From contig JADIMM010000023.1 in NCBI GenBank assembly GCA_017694795.1, forward strand, positions 101,915-165,914: a stretch of 64,000 bases of DNA, written 5' to 3'. Shown one piece after another: positions 42,303-51,142 of the stretch (position 1 is the first letter of the stretch; every line of letters begins with the position of its first letter). Position numbers and translations under genes: made by a program. Under the pieces are notes generated by a model. It did no database searches, was not told the origin of the DNA, and saw only the letters and a list, made by a program, of their open reading frames with translations. This DNA comes from Candidatus Gallitreponema excrementavium (lineage in GTDB: Bacteria; Spirochaetota; Spirochaetia; Treponematales; Treponemataceae).

Positions 42303-42515
42303 ATGCCTTTATATGATTACAAATGCAGGATTTGTGGAAAAAAGTTTGAAGTGATACAAAAAATGAGTGACAGGCCCGTCGCACTTTGCCCCGATTGCGG
42401 AGGGGAAGGGGAGCGGCAGATCAGCTCGGAAATAGGTATCAGTTTTAAAGGAACCGGATTTTATGTAAATGACAGTCATTCCAATGGTGGTTCCCCGGCT
42501 TCTGAGTCAAAATAG
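42303..42515 (+). CDS. FmdB-type zinc-ribbon regulatory protein
   Basis: 70-residue member of the FmdB/CxxC-CxxC zinc-ribbon family: MPLYDYKCRICGKKFEVIQK and CPDCGGEGERQIS give the four cysteines. Family members are small putative nucleic-acid-binding regulators; none is well characterised. A GAGGTGATGAT ribosome-binding stretch precedes the ATG. The Ser/Gly-rich C-terminal tail is typical. Confidence 0.85.
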   Translation: MPLYDYKCRICGKKFEVIQKMSDRPVALCPDCGGEGERQISSEIGISFKGTGFYVNDSHSNGGSPASESK

Positions 42516-42524
42516 GTAGTTTAT

Positions 42525-42842
42525 ATGGCGTCAAAAAAAGCCAGGTTTTTTTGTGAGTTTTGCGGTGCAGAAGTAAAGCGGGAAGATAAACTTTGCAAAA
42601 CCTGCGGACGCTTTTTTGCATCTGTCCGTTGCCCGAAATGCGGAACCACAGGTGGTCCCGGAGACTTTAAAAGGGGCTGTCCAAACTGTGGGTACGCTTT
42701 CGGAAAAGATTCCGGTAGAAATGCCGTAATAAAAACAAAAAAAGGCGGAGAACCCGATTCCCTGCCTTTTTGGATTTATGCAGCTGTTTTTCTGTTAACC
42801 CTTGTTGTTGCTTTTTTTGTTGTCCTTTCGGTAAAAACCTGA
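42525..42842 (+). CDS. Zinc-ribbon protein with C-terminal membrane anchor
   Basis: 105 residues. Three CxxC pairs (CEFCGAEV, CKTCGRFF and CPKCGTTG) and a fourth, CPNCGYAFG, indicate two zinc ribbons in the first 65 residues. A single membrane segment (about 81-103) ends the protein, so the ribbons face the cytoplasm if the tail is anchored. It follows the FmdB gene by 9 bases with a TAGGT ribosome-binding site. Function unknown; an adaptor or regulator is a guess. Confidence 0.7.
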   Translation: MASKKARFFCEFCGAEVKREDKLCKTCGRFFASVRCPKCGTTGGPGDFKRGCPNCGYAFGKDSGRNAVIKTKKGGEPDSLPFWIYAAVFLLTLVVAFFVVLSVKT

Positions 42843-42857
42843 GGGGTACACAAAATT

Positions 42858-43187
42858 TTAGACCATAAAGGGTTTCATTTCTATTCCGGTACTTCCTTTT
42901 TTTATCCAGAAGGTATATATGGAAATGGTCTCTCCGTCCTCAGATACAAGTGTGCTGTCGTGTTCCGCATGAAGCAGGTCTGAAATATTGAATTCCACTA
43001 CATGAATTTCTTCCTGCTTGTCAGAAGGGTTCAATATGACTATAAATCTGTCCTTTTTCTTTGAATGCCAGCGTGCTGAACCTTTAAAAGGTCTTCCTGT
43101 TGTTTTATATTCTTCCTGTTTAGCCAGCTTGTTTTCCTTTATGGAAAAATCAGGATATTCTTGAATCAGTTTAATAAAATTTTTCAT
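42858..43187 (-). CDS. Conserved protein of unknown function
   Basis: 109-residue soluble protein with a GAGGTG ribosome-binding site before its ATG. It is rich in Lys, Glu and Ile, begins FIKLIQEYPDFSIKENKLAK and shows a beta-rich centre (RFIVILNPSDKQEEIHVVEF). I do not recognise the family. It is the last gene of a minus-strand group of three. Confidence 0.6.
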   Translation of the reverse strand: MKNFIKLIQEYPDFSIKENKLAKQEEYKTTGRPFKGSARWHSKKKDRFIVILNPSDKQEEIHVVEFNISDLLHAEHDSTLVSEDGETISIYTFWIKKGSTGIEMKPFMV

Positions 43188-43205
43188 TTTTCACCTCTAC
43201 ACATA

Positions 43206-43916
43206 TTATAAACATAAATATAGATTTTTTGTTAAATATTCTTCGATAACTTCGGAATTTTCGCTGTTGCTTCCGGAAAAGGTTATCCTCAGATGTTTTC
43301 CGTGTAAAACCACTCTTGACGGGCATTTGATTTTATTTTTACCGATTTTTATCAGAACAGTAACTTCTACCGGTGTTTCCATTCCTTTTACAGAAGAAAA
43401 GGAATCCGGCGTAAAAAATATTTCTTTGTGGGACAGGGATGTTACCTGGCCTGTAATTATCTGATTGTTTATGGGATTAGAAAATATACATTGCACCGGC
43501 ATTTCTTTTGTGGGGCATACAGCTTTGTCTGTAAGTGAAAGTGCCTCAGGTTTGTACCGTAAAATAATTTCCGTTATCTGTCTTAAAGATTCCCCTTCCA
43601 ATGAGTCTTCCACTATGGCTTTTACTTTTAAAAACAGAGCCTTGTCAGCTTCTGTTTCAGAAAAAAAACGGTTTTTTATAAGAATGACGGGAATGTGAAT
43701 TTCCTGGGCAAACCCGTTTAAAAACTGCAACAGGACTTTCCAGTGTCTGGGAAAATCCGCAGCACTTATTATTATAATCTGCGGCGAAATTTCGTCAATG
43801 TTATCCATCGCTTTTTGAGGAAGTCTGTATCTGACGGTTTCTACTCCCATTTTTTTAAGGATATCCCTTATTTTTATGAAAGCAGAGTCTGTTTCTATGA
43901 GTAATAAGGCTTTCAT
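43206..43916 (-). CDS. Degenerate receiver / PilZ-like two-domain protein
   Basis: 236 residues. The N-terminal 115 look like a response-regulator receiver fold (KALLLIETDSAFIKIRDILK, IIIISAADFPRHWKVLLQFL, IHIPVILIKNRFF) but lack a convincing acidic pocket. Residues about 130-230 resemble PilZ: the TGQVTSLSHKE stretch sits where the (D/N)xSxxG motif is expected, and the RxxxR arginines of c-di-GMP binding are missing. It would therefore be a PilZ fold that may not bind c-di-GMP. Its ATG overlaps the preceding stop codon (ATGA). The call is by pattern only. Confidence 0.5.
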   Translation of the reverse strand: MKALLLIETDSAFIKIRDILKKMGVETVRYRLPQKAMDNIDEISPQIIIISAADFPRHWKVLLQFLNGFAQEIHIPVILIKNRFFSETEADKALFLKVKAIVEDSLEGESLRQITEIILRYKPEALSLTDKAVCPTKEMPVQCIFSNPINNQIITGQVTSLSHKEIFFTPDSFSSVKGMETPVEVTVLIKIGKNKIKCPSRVVLHGKHLRITFSGSNSENSEVIEEYLTKNLYLCL

Positions 43917-44896
43917 TCTGTCCCCAGATTATCCACGGTATAGTCATAAATAAGCCATATACCGTCTTTTTGATGCAGGTAGTAAGTGTACCTTTTCTTT
44001 TCACTGTAGGTGCTGTAGTCAAACCACTGTATAACACTTACAGAACCTTCTGTCGGTGTGTAGGCTGTTTTTTCAATTTGGAATTTGTTTGGAACCATGA
44101 TAATATCCAGTGCAGCGGATTTATTCCTCATGGAAATTTTATAGTTTTCTATCATTCTTATTCTTCCGTCTTCGGATTCAGAAATAAATTTTTTTGCCAG
44201 ACTTGAATCCCTTAAAATCATTTCTTCTAAATCCATGTAAAGGAAAAACTCGTCCCAGCTGTTCCTTTGTCTTGCAATAATTGTATCAGTAATAACCTGA
44301 TCAGGAGAAATCTGTTTCCGGCTCAGGTTGTCAAATGTTACCGGGTCGGTAGGGACAATAGAGAGAGACGCAGCTCCGACAGACGGTCTTACTTCCAGTG
44401 TCAGCCGGTTGGACTTTACAGGTTTAATGTACGGGTTATCGGAGCTCATCACTGTTTGTCTGTTCAATTCCGGATAAAAATATCCGTCCATATAGTAAAT
44501 TCCGCTTTGAGGTATTTCTATATAATCTTTTATGTTTTCTATGAAGGAATATTCCTCTCCGGGTTCAAGACTTATTTCACGAAAGAAAACCGGTTGATTT
44601 GTACTTCTTTTCCTGATAAACTCTTCTGTGTGTTCCAGCCTGATATTCTTGCTGTTTACAACATTGAAGTCCATACTGAAAATCCTGTTGTCTGCCAGTT
44701 TGAATCTCATTGTATCGCTGGTGTTATTGGAGATTGTGACCCGGATTAAAACAGGGTTTTCCTGTCCATTCCCGGGATAGTAAACTGTTTTGTCGTAAAA
44801 TCTTATGGTTACGGAGGGCATCTGTTCCTGTGCCTGAATTACTAAAAAAGAACTGAGAAATATCAAAATGGAAACAAAAATTCTTACGGATTTCAA
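43913..44896 (-). CDS. Exported protein of unknown function, Ig-like N-terminal region
   Basis: 327 residues starting at a TTG with AAGGAG 7 bases upstream. The signal peptide (SVRIFVSILIFLSSFLVIQA then QEQM) is clear. The mature N-terminal part (VTIRFYDKTVYYPGN, LIRVTISNNTSDTMRFKLAD) looks like an Ig-like beta sandwich. The rest is unfamiliar, ending in a region (YTYYLHQKDGIWLIYDYTVD) reminiscent of periplasmic lumazine-like or NTF2-type folds. It is the first gene of the group with the receiver/PilZ-like protein and is divergent from mfd. Confidence 0.65.
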   Translation of the reverse strand: MKSVRIFVSILIFLSSFLVIQAQEQMPSVTIRFYDKTVYYPGNGQENPVLIRVTISNNTSDTMRFKLADNRIFSMDFNVVNSKNIRLEHTEEFIRKRSTNQPVFFREISLEPGEEYSFIENIKDYIEIPQSGIYYMDGYFYPELNRQTVMSSDNPYIKPVKSNRLTLEVRPSVGAASLSIVPTDPVTFDNLSRKQISPDQVITDTIIARQRNSWDEFFLYMDLEEMILRDSSLAKKFISESEDGRIRMIENYKISMRNKSAALDIIMVPNKFQIEKTAYTPTEGSVSVIQWFDYSTYSEKKRYTYYLHQKDGIWLIYDYTVDNLGTE

Positions 44897-44907
44897 AATT
44901 TTACTCC

Positions 44908-44936
44908 TTGGGTAAACATTAAACCTTTTCTATTAT
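44908..44936 (+). promoter_or_regulatory. Candidate promoter of mfd with minimal leader
   Basis: TTGGGT (44908-44913), 17-base spacer, TATTAT (44931-44936), then 8 bases to the ATG at 44945. No Shine-Dalgarno lies before either ATG (44945 or 44954). Confidence 0.5.
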
Positions 44937-44944
44937 ATCATCGG

Positions 44945-47900
44945 ATGTTTTTTATGAATACCTTACTGACAAATGAGCTTAAAACGGAAATTATCTCCTG
45001 GAAACCTGTAAAAGACCTGTTCTCAGATATTAAAAATAAAGATTTTCCTGTTGAAACAATAGGAATTCAAAGCGGCTTTTTTCCTGTTCTTTTAAGTATG
45101 GTGCAGGATGAAAAAGATATTCCGGGAAATTGTGTTGTTGTAACCTCTACCGAAATGGAGGCGGAAGCCCTTGTCCGGGATTTGGAAGAATGCGGAATAG
45201 AAGTTAATTTTTTCCCTTGGTGGAATACTATGGCATACAGGCCTGTTCCGGCAGGAAGCCCGGTTTTCGGGAGGCGCATTTCCGCCTTGGCACGGCTTAT
45301 GGGGAAAAGGTCGGTTACGGTGATGAGCCAGCGTTGTTTTTTGACTCCTGTTCCCCCTCCTGAATATATCAGATCCTTATTGATTAAGGTAAAACCGGGG
45401 GATGTCCTGGATACAGTTGAACTAAGCGAAAAACTTGTTTCATACGGTTACACTAGGGTTCCAAAGGTTACTTTAAGGGGGGAATTTGCCGTAAGAGGTG
45501 AGGTTCTCGATATTTTTCTGCCTCAGGGAAACTATCCATACAGAATTATCCTTGATTTTGACCGTATTGAAAAAATAAAGACTTTTTCTGCCGAGAACCA
45601 GGCAACAACAGATGATATTGAAGAACTTGAAATTTATCCCTCAAAGGAAGTTGTATGGACTGAGGACAGAGTTAAGAATCTTGATGAAAACCTGCAAAAA
45701 CTTCCCGGTTTTGACATGGAAAAATCCAAAACGGCAGAAATTCTCATGTTGTCATCGGAAATATCAGGGGAGGAATATTTTTATCCCCTGGCATTCTCCC
45801 AAAAACATAGTGTTCTGGATTATTTGGATAAGAACAGTCTTGTCTTTTTTGCTGATTATGACAGGCTGGAAAATAGCAAAGAAGTGCTTCTTAAGGAATT
45901 TACCGGGCTTTACAGGGGTGCCATACTGGAACACAGGCGGGAAGGGGACGGTATAGTTTTCCCACCCCCGGAAGCAATTCTTTTTGATTTTGAAGATCTG
46001 GTGTATAAACAGAATAACAAGATTATCCTCAGAAGTTTAAGAAGTAAAAATAAATTTTCAGAGAAAATAATTGAATTTAGATGTGATGCCCCGAAAAGTT
46101 TTTTTGGAAATATGTCTCTTTTCCGGGAAGAAATTACAGCCCTAATAAACGATGGGTGGAGGGTTTATGTAAATGCAACATCAGAAAGCCAAAGTCTCAG
46201 GTTGAAGGAAATTCTTAAAGAGCTTGACCTTGAAGTAATTACTGGCGGTTGTTCTTCGGGATTTGGTATTCCGGATTTGAAACTTATTTTTATCCATGAA
46301 AATGAAATTTTTGGCAGGCGCAGGCACGTTCCCAAATCTTTAAAATCAGTTAAAAGTTCTGTAATCGATACATTTGTGGAGCTTAATCCCGGGGATTATG
46401 TTGTGCATGTCCAGTACGGTATCGGACGGTTTGAAGGTATCCAGCGGGTAAAGGCTTTGGGAAATGAACGGGATTATATCAAGCTTTTGTATGCAGACGA
46501 AGAAGTCGTTTTTATTCCAATTGAACAGGTTAATCTTGTACAGAGGTATATAGGTAATGAAGGTAATACGCCTCGGCTCGATGTATTAGGTTCAAAGAGC
46601 TGGGAAAACCGTAAAAACCGGGTTAGAAAGGCAGTGGAAGATATTGCCCGCCAGCTTATTGATTTGTATTCCCGGAGGCAGGCATCCCAAGGATTTGCTT
46701 TTCCAAAGGATACCGAATGGCAGACTATGTTTGAGGCCTCATTTCCCTATGAGGAGACAGAAGACCAGCTTACATGTATAGAAGAGGTAAAGGCTGATAT
46801 GGAAAAACCCCGTCCTATGGACAGACTTATCTGCGGGGATGTAGGTTACGGGAAAACTGAAATCGCCATGAGGGCTGCTTTTAAGGCTGTAATGGGAGGC
46901 AAGCAGGTGGCTTTTCTTGCACCTACCACAATTCTTGCCGAACAGCATTATGAAAATATGATTGAAAGATTCCAGAATTTTCCTGTCAGAATTGCACAAC
47001 TTTCAAGGTTTGTACCTAAAAGTGAGCAGTCAAAAATTTTAGCCCGCCTGCGTGCAGGAGAGGTGGACATTCTTGTGGGAACCCACAGGATAATCCAGAA
47101 GGATATAGTCTTTCATGATTTGGGGCTTTTAATTGTAGACGAGGAACAGAGGTTTGGTGTTAAGGCAAAAGAACGCTTAAAGGAATTAAAAAACAATATT
47201 GACAGCCTTGCTATGTCGGCAACGCCTATTCCACGTACATTGCATATGTCCCTTTTGAAAATCCGGGATATGAGTCTTCTTACTACACCTCCTTACAACA
47301 GGCAGGCTATTGAAACAGTTATTTCGGAATATAATAAAGATCAGGTGGCTGCTGCTGTTAGGCAGGAAACACAAAGAGGCGGGCAGGTGTTTTACCTGCA
47401 TAACCGGGTTGAAACTTTGGAAGAAACAAAAATAATGTTGTCCCGGTTGGTACCGGAGGTTATGATTGAGACAGCCCATGGTAAAATGGACGGACAGGAC
47501 CTGGAGGATATTTTCAGGCGGTTTAAAAACGGAGGTTTTCAGGTGTTGGTATCCACAACAATTGTGGAAAACGGAATAGATATTCCAAATGTTAATACAA
47601 TAATTATTGACAGGGCTGATATGTACGGGGTTTCACAGTTATACCAGCTTAGGGGAAGGGTTGGACGGTCAGACAGAAAGGCCTATGCTTATCTTTTTTA
47701 TCCTGAAAATAAATCCCTTTCAGAAATTGCAATGAAACGTCTCCAGGTTATTTCAGATTTTACTGAACTTGGGTCCGGTTTTAAAATCGCCATGAAGGAC
47801 ATGGAAATCCGTGGGGCAGGAAATTTATTGGGTAAAGAACAGTCCGGGGAGATTTATTCAGTTGGTTTTGATATGTATCTTAGGCTTTTGGAAGAAGCTG

Positions 47901-48385
47901 TTCAGGCCTTGTCTGATTCCGGATTCCAGGCAGAACCGGAGCCTCTTTTGGAGCTGGAATATTCCGGGTATATTCCGGATTCCTATGTTTCACTACCGCA
48001 AACCAAGATGGAAGTTTACAAGAAGATTTCTTCGATAAACAACAACGAAGAATTCGAGAGGGTTTACTGGGAGCTTCAGGACAGGTTTGGGCCTGTGCCG
48101 GAAGATGTTGCAAGTCTGCTCGCGTTGGCTGAAATAAGAATCTTATGCAAGAAAATGTCAATTTCCAGTTTAAAAGAAAAAAAAGGCAGCGTGATGATTA
48201 CATTTTCCAAGGTCTCCGTGGTCAATGTGGAACGCCTGTTAAGGATAATCCGTGAAAACCCGGGCAGGATAAAGCTTGACCCTAAAAGGCCTAATGTACT
48301 TATTCTTCAGACAGGCTCAATCGGTCTTAAAGAAAAAAGTCAGTACATCAGGGAGAAATTGGGAGCCTTGCTGGAAGGTAATTAA
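44945..48385 (+). CDS. mfd: Transcription-repair coupling factor Mfd
   Basis: ATP-driven translocase that removes stalled RNA polymerase and recruits UvrA to lesions. It is full length (1146 residues). An N-terminal UvrB-like region (ALVRDLEECGIEVNFFPWWN, YPYRIILDFDRIEKIKTFS) is followed by the RNA-polymerase-interaction domain (GDYVVHVQYGIGRFEGIQRV, about 480-500), then the RecG-like helicase with motif I CGDVGYGKTEIAMRA, motif II DEEQRFGV, LAMSATPIPRTLHMSLL and the RGRVGRS block. The C-terminal TRCF domain closes it. The ATG at 44945 is used here; the ATG three codons later is equally possible. It converges on glmS with a 9-base gap. Confidence 0.96.
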   Translation: MFFMNTLLTNELKTEIISWKPVKDLFSDIKNKDFPVETIGIQSGFFPVLLSMVQDEKDIPGNCVVVTSTEMEAEALVRDLEECGIEVNFFPWWNTMAYRPVPAGSPVFGRRISALARLMGKRSVTVMSQRCFLTPVPPPEYIRSLLIKVKPGDVLDTVELSEKLVSYGYTRVPKVTLRGEFAVRGEVLDIFLPQGNYPYRIILDFDRIEKIKTFSAENQATTDDIEELEIYPSKEVVWTEDRVKNLDENLQKLPGFDMEKSKTAEILMLSSEISGEEYFYPLAFSQKHSVLDYLDKNSLVFFADYDRLENSKEVLLKEFTGLYRGAILEHRREGDGIVFPPPEAILFDFEDLVYKQNNKIILRSLRSKNKFSEKIIEFRCDAPKSFFGNMSLFREEITALINDGWRVYVNATSESQSLRLKEILKELDLEVITGGCSSGFGIPDLKLIFIHENEIFGRRRHVPKSLKSVKSSVIDTFVELNPGDYVVHVQYGIGRFEGIQRVKALGNERDYIKLLYADEEVVFIPIEQVNLVQRYIGNEGNTPRLDVLGSKSWENRKNRVRKAVEDIARQLIDLYSRRQASQGFAFPKDTEWQTMFEASFPYEETEDQLTCIEEVKADMEKPRPMDRLICGDVGYGKTEIAMRAAFKAVMGGKQVAFLAPTTILAEQHYENMIERFQNFPVRIAQLSRFVPKSEQSKILARLRAGEVDILVGTHRIIQKDIVFHDLGLLIVDEEQRFGVKAKERLKELKNNIDSLAMSATPIPRTLHMSLLKIRDMSLLTTPPYNRQAIETVISEYNKDQVAAAVRQETQRGGQVFYLHNRVETLEETKIMLSRLVPEVMIETAHGKMDGQDLEDIFRRFKNGGFQVLVSTTIVENGIDIPNVNTIIIDRADMYGVSQLYQLRGRVGRSDRKAYAYLFYPENKSLSEIAMKRLQVISDFTELGSGFKIAMKDMEIRGAGNLLGKEQSGEIYSVGFDMYLRLLEEAVQALSDSGFQAEPEPLLELEYSGYIPDSYVSLPQTKMEVYKKISSINNNEEFERVYWELQDRFGPVPEDVASLLALAEIRILCKKMSISSLKEKKGSVMITFSKVSVVNVERLLRIIRENPGRIKLDPKRPNVLILQTGSIGLKEKSQYIREKLGALLEGN

Positions 48386-48394
48386 TGGTTCGTT

Positions 48395-50215
48395 TTATTC
48401 TACCGTAACACTCTTTGCAAGGTTTCTGGGTTTGTCTACATCGCAGCCTCTGGCTACAGCAGTATAATATGCCAGCAACTGCAGTGGGACAATGCTTACC
48501 AGGGGCATAAAAACATCATCCATGGAAGGGAGGTCAATCCGGGTGCTGTAAATTTCAGGATCTATTTTTTCCCCAGCCGGAGCAAATAAAAGTACATTTG
48601 CCCCCCGGCTGCAGACTTCCTTTATATTGCTGGACATTTTATCTATAAGTTTTTTCTGGGTTGCAATGGCAATTACACCTGTGTTTGGAGTAATAAGGGA
48701 AATGGTACCATGTTTAAGTTCACCTCCTGCATAGGATTCGCAATGGATATAGCTTATTTCCTTCATTTTGAGTGCTCCTTCCATTGCATGGTAGTAATCC
48801 AGCCCCCTGCCAATAAAAAAAAGACTTTTTGTATCTTTGTATCGTTCCGCACAGACTCTTAGTTCTTCCGAAAGATTTAAAACTTTGCCTACTTTCTCAA
48901 CAGCTTCCTCCAATTCGCTTGTAAGCATTCTCCCCTCTGATTCCTGAATCTTTTTGTTTGCTAAGGCAGTCTTAAAAGCAATTAAGTACATAATTCCTAA
49001 CTGGGTGATATAGGATTTTGTTGCTGCTACGGAAATTTCCGGACCTGCGTAGGTATGTATAACATAGTCTGCTTCCCTTGCAATGGAAGAACCCGTTACA
49101 TTTACGACTGCAAGAGTTTTTACATTGTTTAGTTTTGCAAGTCTCAGTGCTGCCAAGGTGTCGGCTGTTTCTCCTGATTGGGAAAGGAGAATAACAAGGG
49201 TCTTTGGGGTAAAAATAGGCTCTCCGTATCTGAATTCAGATGCTATTGAACATTCTACAGGAATCCGGCTTTTATGTTCAAAAAGCCATTTACCCACCAT
49301 GCCTGCGTGCATTGCTGTTCCACATGCTGTTATATAAATCCGGTCAAAACTTGTCCAAAAATCTTCGGGTATATTATCCTGGGAAAAATCAGGAAGTCCG
49401 TTTTTTATCCGGGGATTTATTGTTTCGGACAGAACTTCGGGTTGCTGGTAAATTTCTTTTAGCATAAAATGGGGATAACCGTCTTTTTGTGCCTGTTCGA
49501 CAGTCCAACGGGCTTTTTGAATTTCCCTTTCTACTTTTTTGCCGCTTTTATCATAAATATTTATTTCGGTAGAAGAAATCTCCCCAATGTCTTCTTCTTC
49601 CAGCAGAATATAATTTCTTGTGTATTTCAAAATTGCCGGAACATCTGATGCAGTAAAATTTTCATTTTCCCCTTTACCGATTATGAGGGGGGCATTTCTC
49701 CTTGTTACATAGATTTTACCGGGTTTGTCGGCAAAAAGAATGGCAAAGGCAAAGGTTCCTTTAAATTTTTTGTGTGCCGTTAGAATTGATTCCAATGGAT
49801 TTCCATTGTAGATTGAATCCAGGTATTTGGCGGCAACTTCCGTATCTGTCTGGGATTCGAAACTGTAACCTTGCTCCAAAAGTTCTTCTTTAATCTGCCG
49901 ATAGTTCTCGATTATTCCATTGTGCACCAGGGAAAGTTTACGGGTACCGTGGGGGTGTGCATTTACATCGGATGGTTCACCATGGGTTGCCCATCTTGTA
50001 TGACCGATACCGCAGATGCTGCCGGATAAATCCACAGAAGCAAGTTTTGCTTTTAAGGCCGAAAGGGGCCCCCGGGATTTTAACGTATAGATTTTATTGT
50101 CCTTTTCTACTGAAATCCCGGAAGAATCATACCCCCTGTATTCCAAGGATGAAAGAGTGTCCAATAAAACTTCTACAACCTGCTGGCTGCCGACATAACC
50201 TACGATTCCACACAT
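48395..50215 (-). CDS. glmS: Glutamine-fructose-6-phosphate aminotransferase (isomerising)
   Basis: Makes glucosamine-6-phosphate from fructose-6-phosphate and glutamine, the first step to UDP-GlcNAc for peptidoglycan and glycans. The start at 50215 places the catalytic N-terminal Cys directly after Met (MCGIVGYVGSQ), with AAAGGAG upstream; an ATG at 50245 would mask it. The glutaminase domain (HTRWATHGEPSDVNAHPHGT) occupies about 1-230, and two SIS isomerase domains follow (SQSGETADTLAALRLAK; FFIGRGLDYYHAMEGALKMK), ending in the conserved KSVTVE. 606 residues is normal. I see no glmS ribozyme. Confidence 0.96.
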   Translation of the reverse strand: MCGIVGYVGSQQVVEVLLDTLSSLEYRGYDSSGISVEKDNKIYTLKSRGPLSALKAKLASVDLSGSICGIGHTRWATHGEPSDVNAHPHGTRKLSLVHNGIIENYRQIKEELLEQGYSFESQTDTEVAAKYLDSIYNGNPLESILTAHKKFKGTFAFAILFADKPGKIYVTRRNAPLIIGKGENENFTASDVPAILKYTRNYILLEEEDIGEISSTEINIYDKSGKKVEREIQKARWTVEQAQKDGYPHFMLKEIYQQPEVLSETINPRIKNGLPDFSQDNIPEDFWTSFDRIYITACGTAMHAGMVGKWLFEHKSRIPVECSIASEFRYGEPIFTPKTLVILLSQSGETADTLAALRLAKLNNVKTLAVVNVTGSSIAREADYVIHTYAGPEISVAATKSYITQLGIMYLIAFKTALANKKIQESEGRMLTSELEEAVEKVGKVLNLSEELRVCAERYKDTKSLFFIGRGLDYYHAMEGALKMKEISYIHCESYAGGELKHGTISLITPNTGVIAIATQKKLIDKMSSNIKEVCSRGANVLLFAPAGEKIDPEIYSTRIDLPSMDDVFMPLVSIVPLQLLAYYTAVARGCDVDKPRNLAKSVTVE

Positions 50216-50272
50216 ATGCACTCCTTTTACAATAACTTCTGTCAAAATAATTTGAACAGTAAATTTTCAGTC

Positions 50273-51142
50273 CTAAACTTGGACTGTACCCGTAAATACA
50301 GTCTGGGCATCTCCTGTCATCAAAACCCTGTCAGGGGTATAATTTATAATTAAATCACCGCCTTCAAGAATTACCCTTATATCCTGGTTTTCGTTGCAGT
50401 AACCGTTTAAAACTGCCGCTACGACTGCTGCGCAGGCTCCGGTTCCGCAGGAAAGGGTTTCGCCGTTTCCCCGTTCCCATACTCTCATTTTAAGGGTTTT
50501 TGAATCAATTACACTTACGAATTCCGTATTGACTCTTTCAGGAAACAATTTGTGGTTTTCAAATAAAGGCCCGGTTTTTTCAAGGTTGAGGGAATCCACA
50601 TCGTCTTCAAATACAACACAGTGGGGGTTTCCCATGGAAACACATGTAACGGCATATTCTGTTCCGTCAACAGTTATTTTTTCCGAGACTATTTTTTCTC
50701 CAGGCAGGAGGACGGGAATCTCTTCAGGCTTGAATTTCGCTTTGCCCATATTTACTGCGACCTTGTCAACCAGTTTATGCCTTGTACTTATAGTTAGATC
50801 CTTGATACCGCTTAAGGTCTCAATTTTAATACCGTTTTTTAAGGCTTTAGCCCGGTCGATAATTTCATTGTCGTAAAGATATTTTGCCACGCACCTTATT
50901 GCATTCCCGCTCATTTCTCCAATTGTTCCATCATGATTGTAAATTGACATATAGGCATCAGCCTTTTCTGACTTGTCTATAAGAATGAGACCGTCGCCTC
51001 CCACACCAAAGTGCCTGTCTGAAAGGAGAACAGAATAAGATTCCGGACAGTTTATATTTTGATTCATGCAGTCAATATATATGTAATCATTTCCGCATCC
51101 AATCATTTTTGTAAATTTGAGGGAAAGTTTTTCTTTCCTCAT
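50273..51142 (-). other. DapF-like module of the CarB fusion (domain, not a separate gene)
   Basis: This sub-region encodes the epimerase-like part. DapF interconverts LL- and meso-diaminopimelate with two cysteines acting as base and acid. Here the position of the first (Cys73 in the H. influenzae enzyme) is Ser, while the second is kept. Changing this Cys to Ser in studied epimerases strongly reduces racemisation. So the module may be inactive, altered in chemistry, or structural. Treponemes that use ornithine rather than diaminopimelate in their wall would need it only for lysine. Confidence 0.85.

Noticed and set aside
50216..50272. glmS ribozyme or leader element
   Set aside because: The gap between the carB fusion and glmS is under 60 bases, too short for the ribozyme, and its core is absent.
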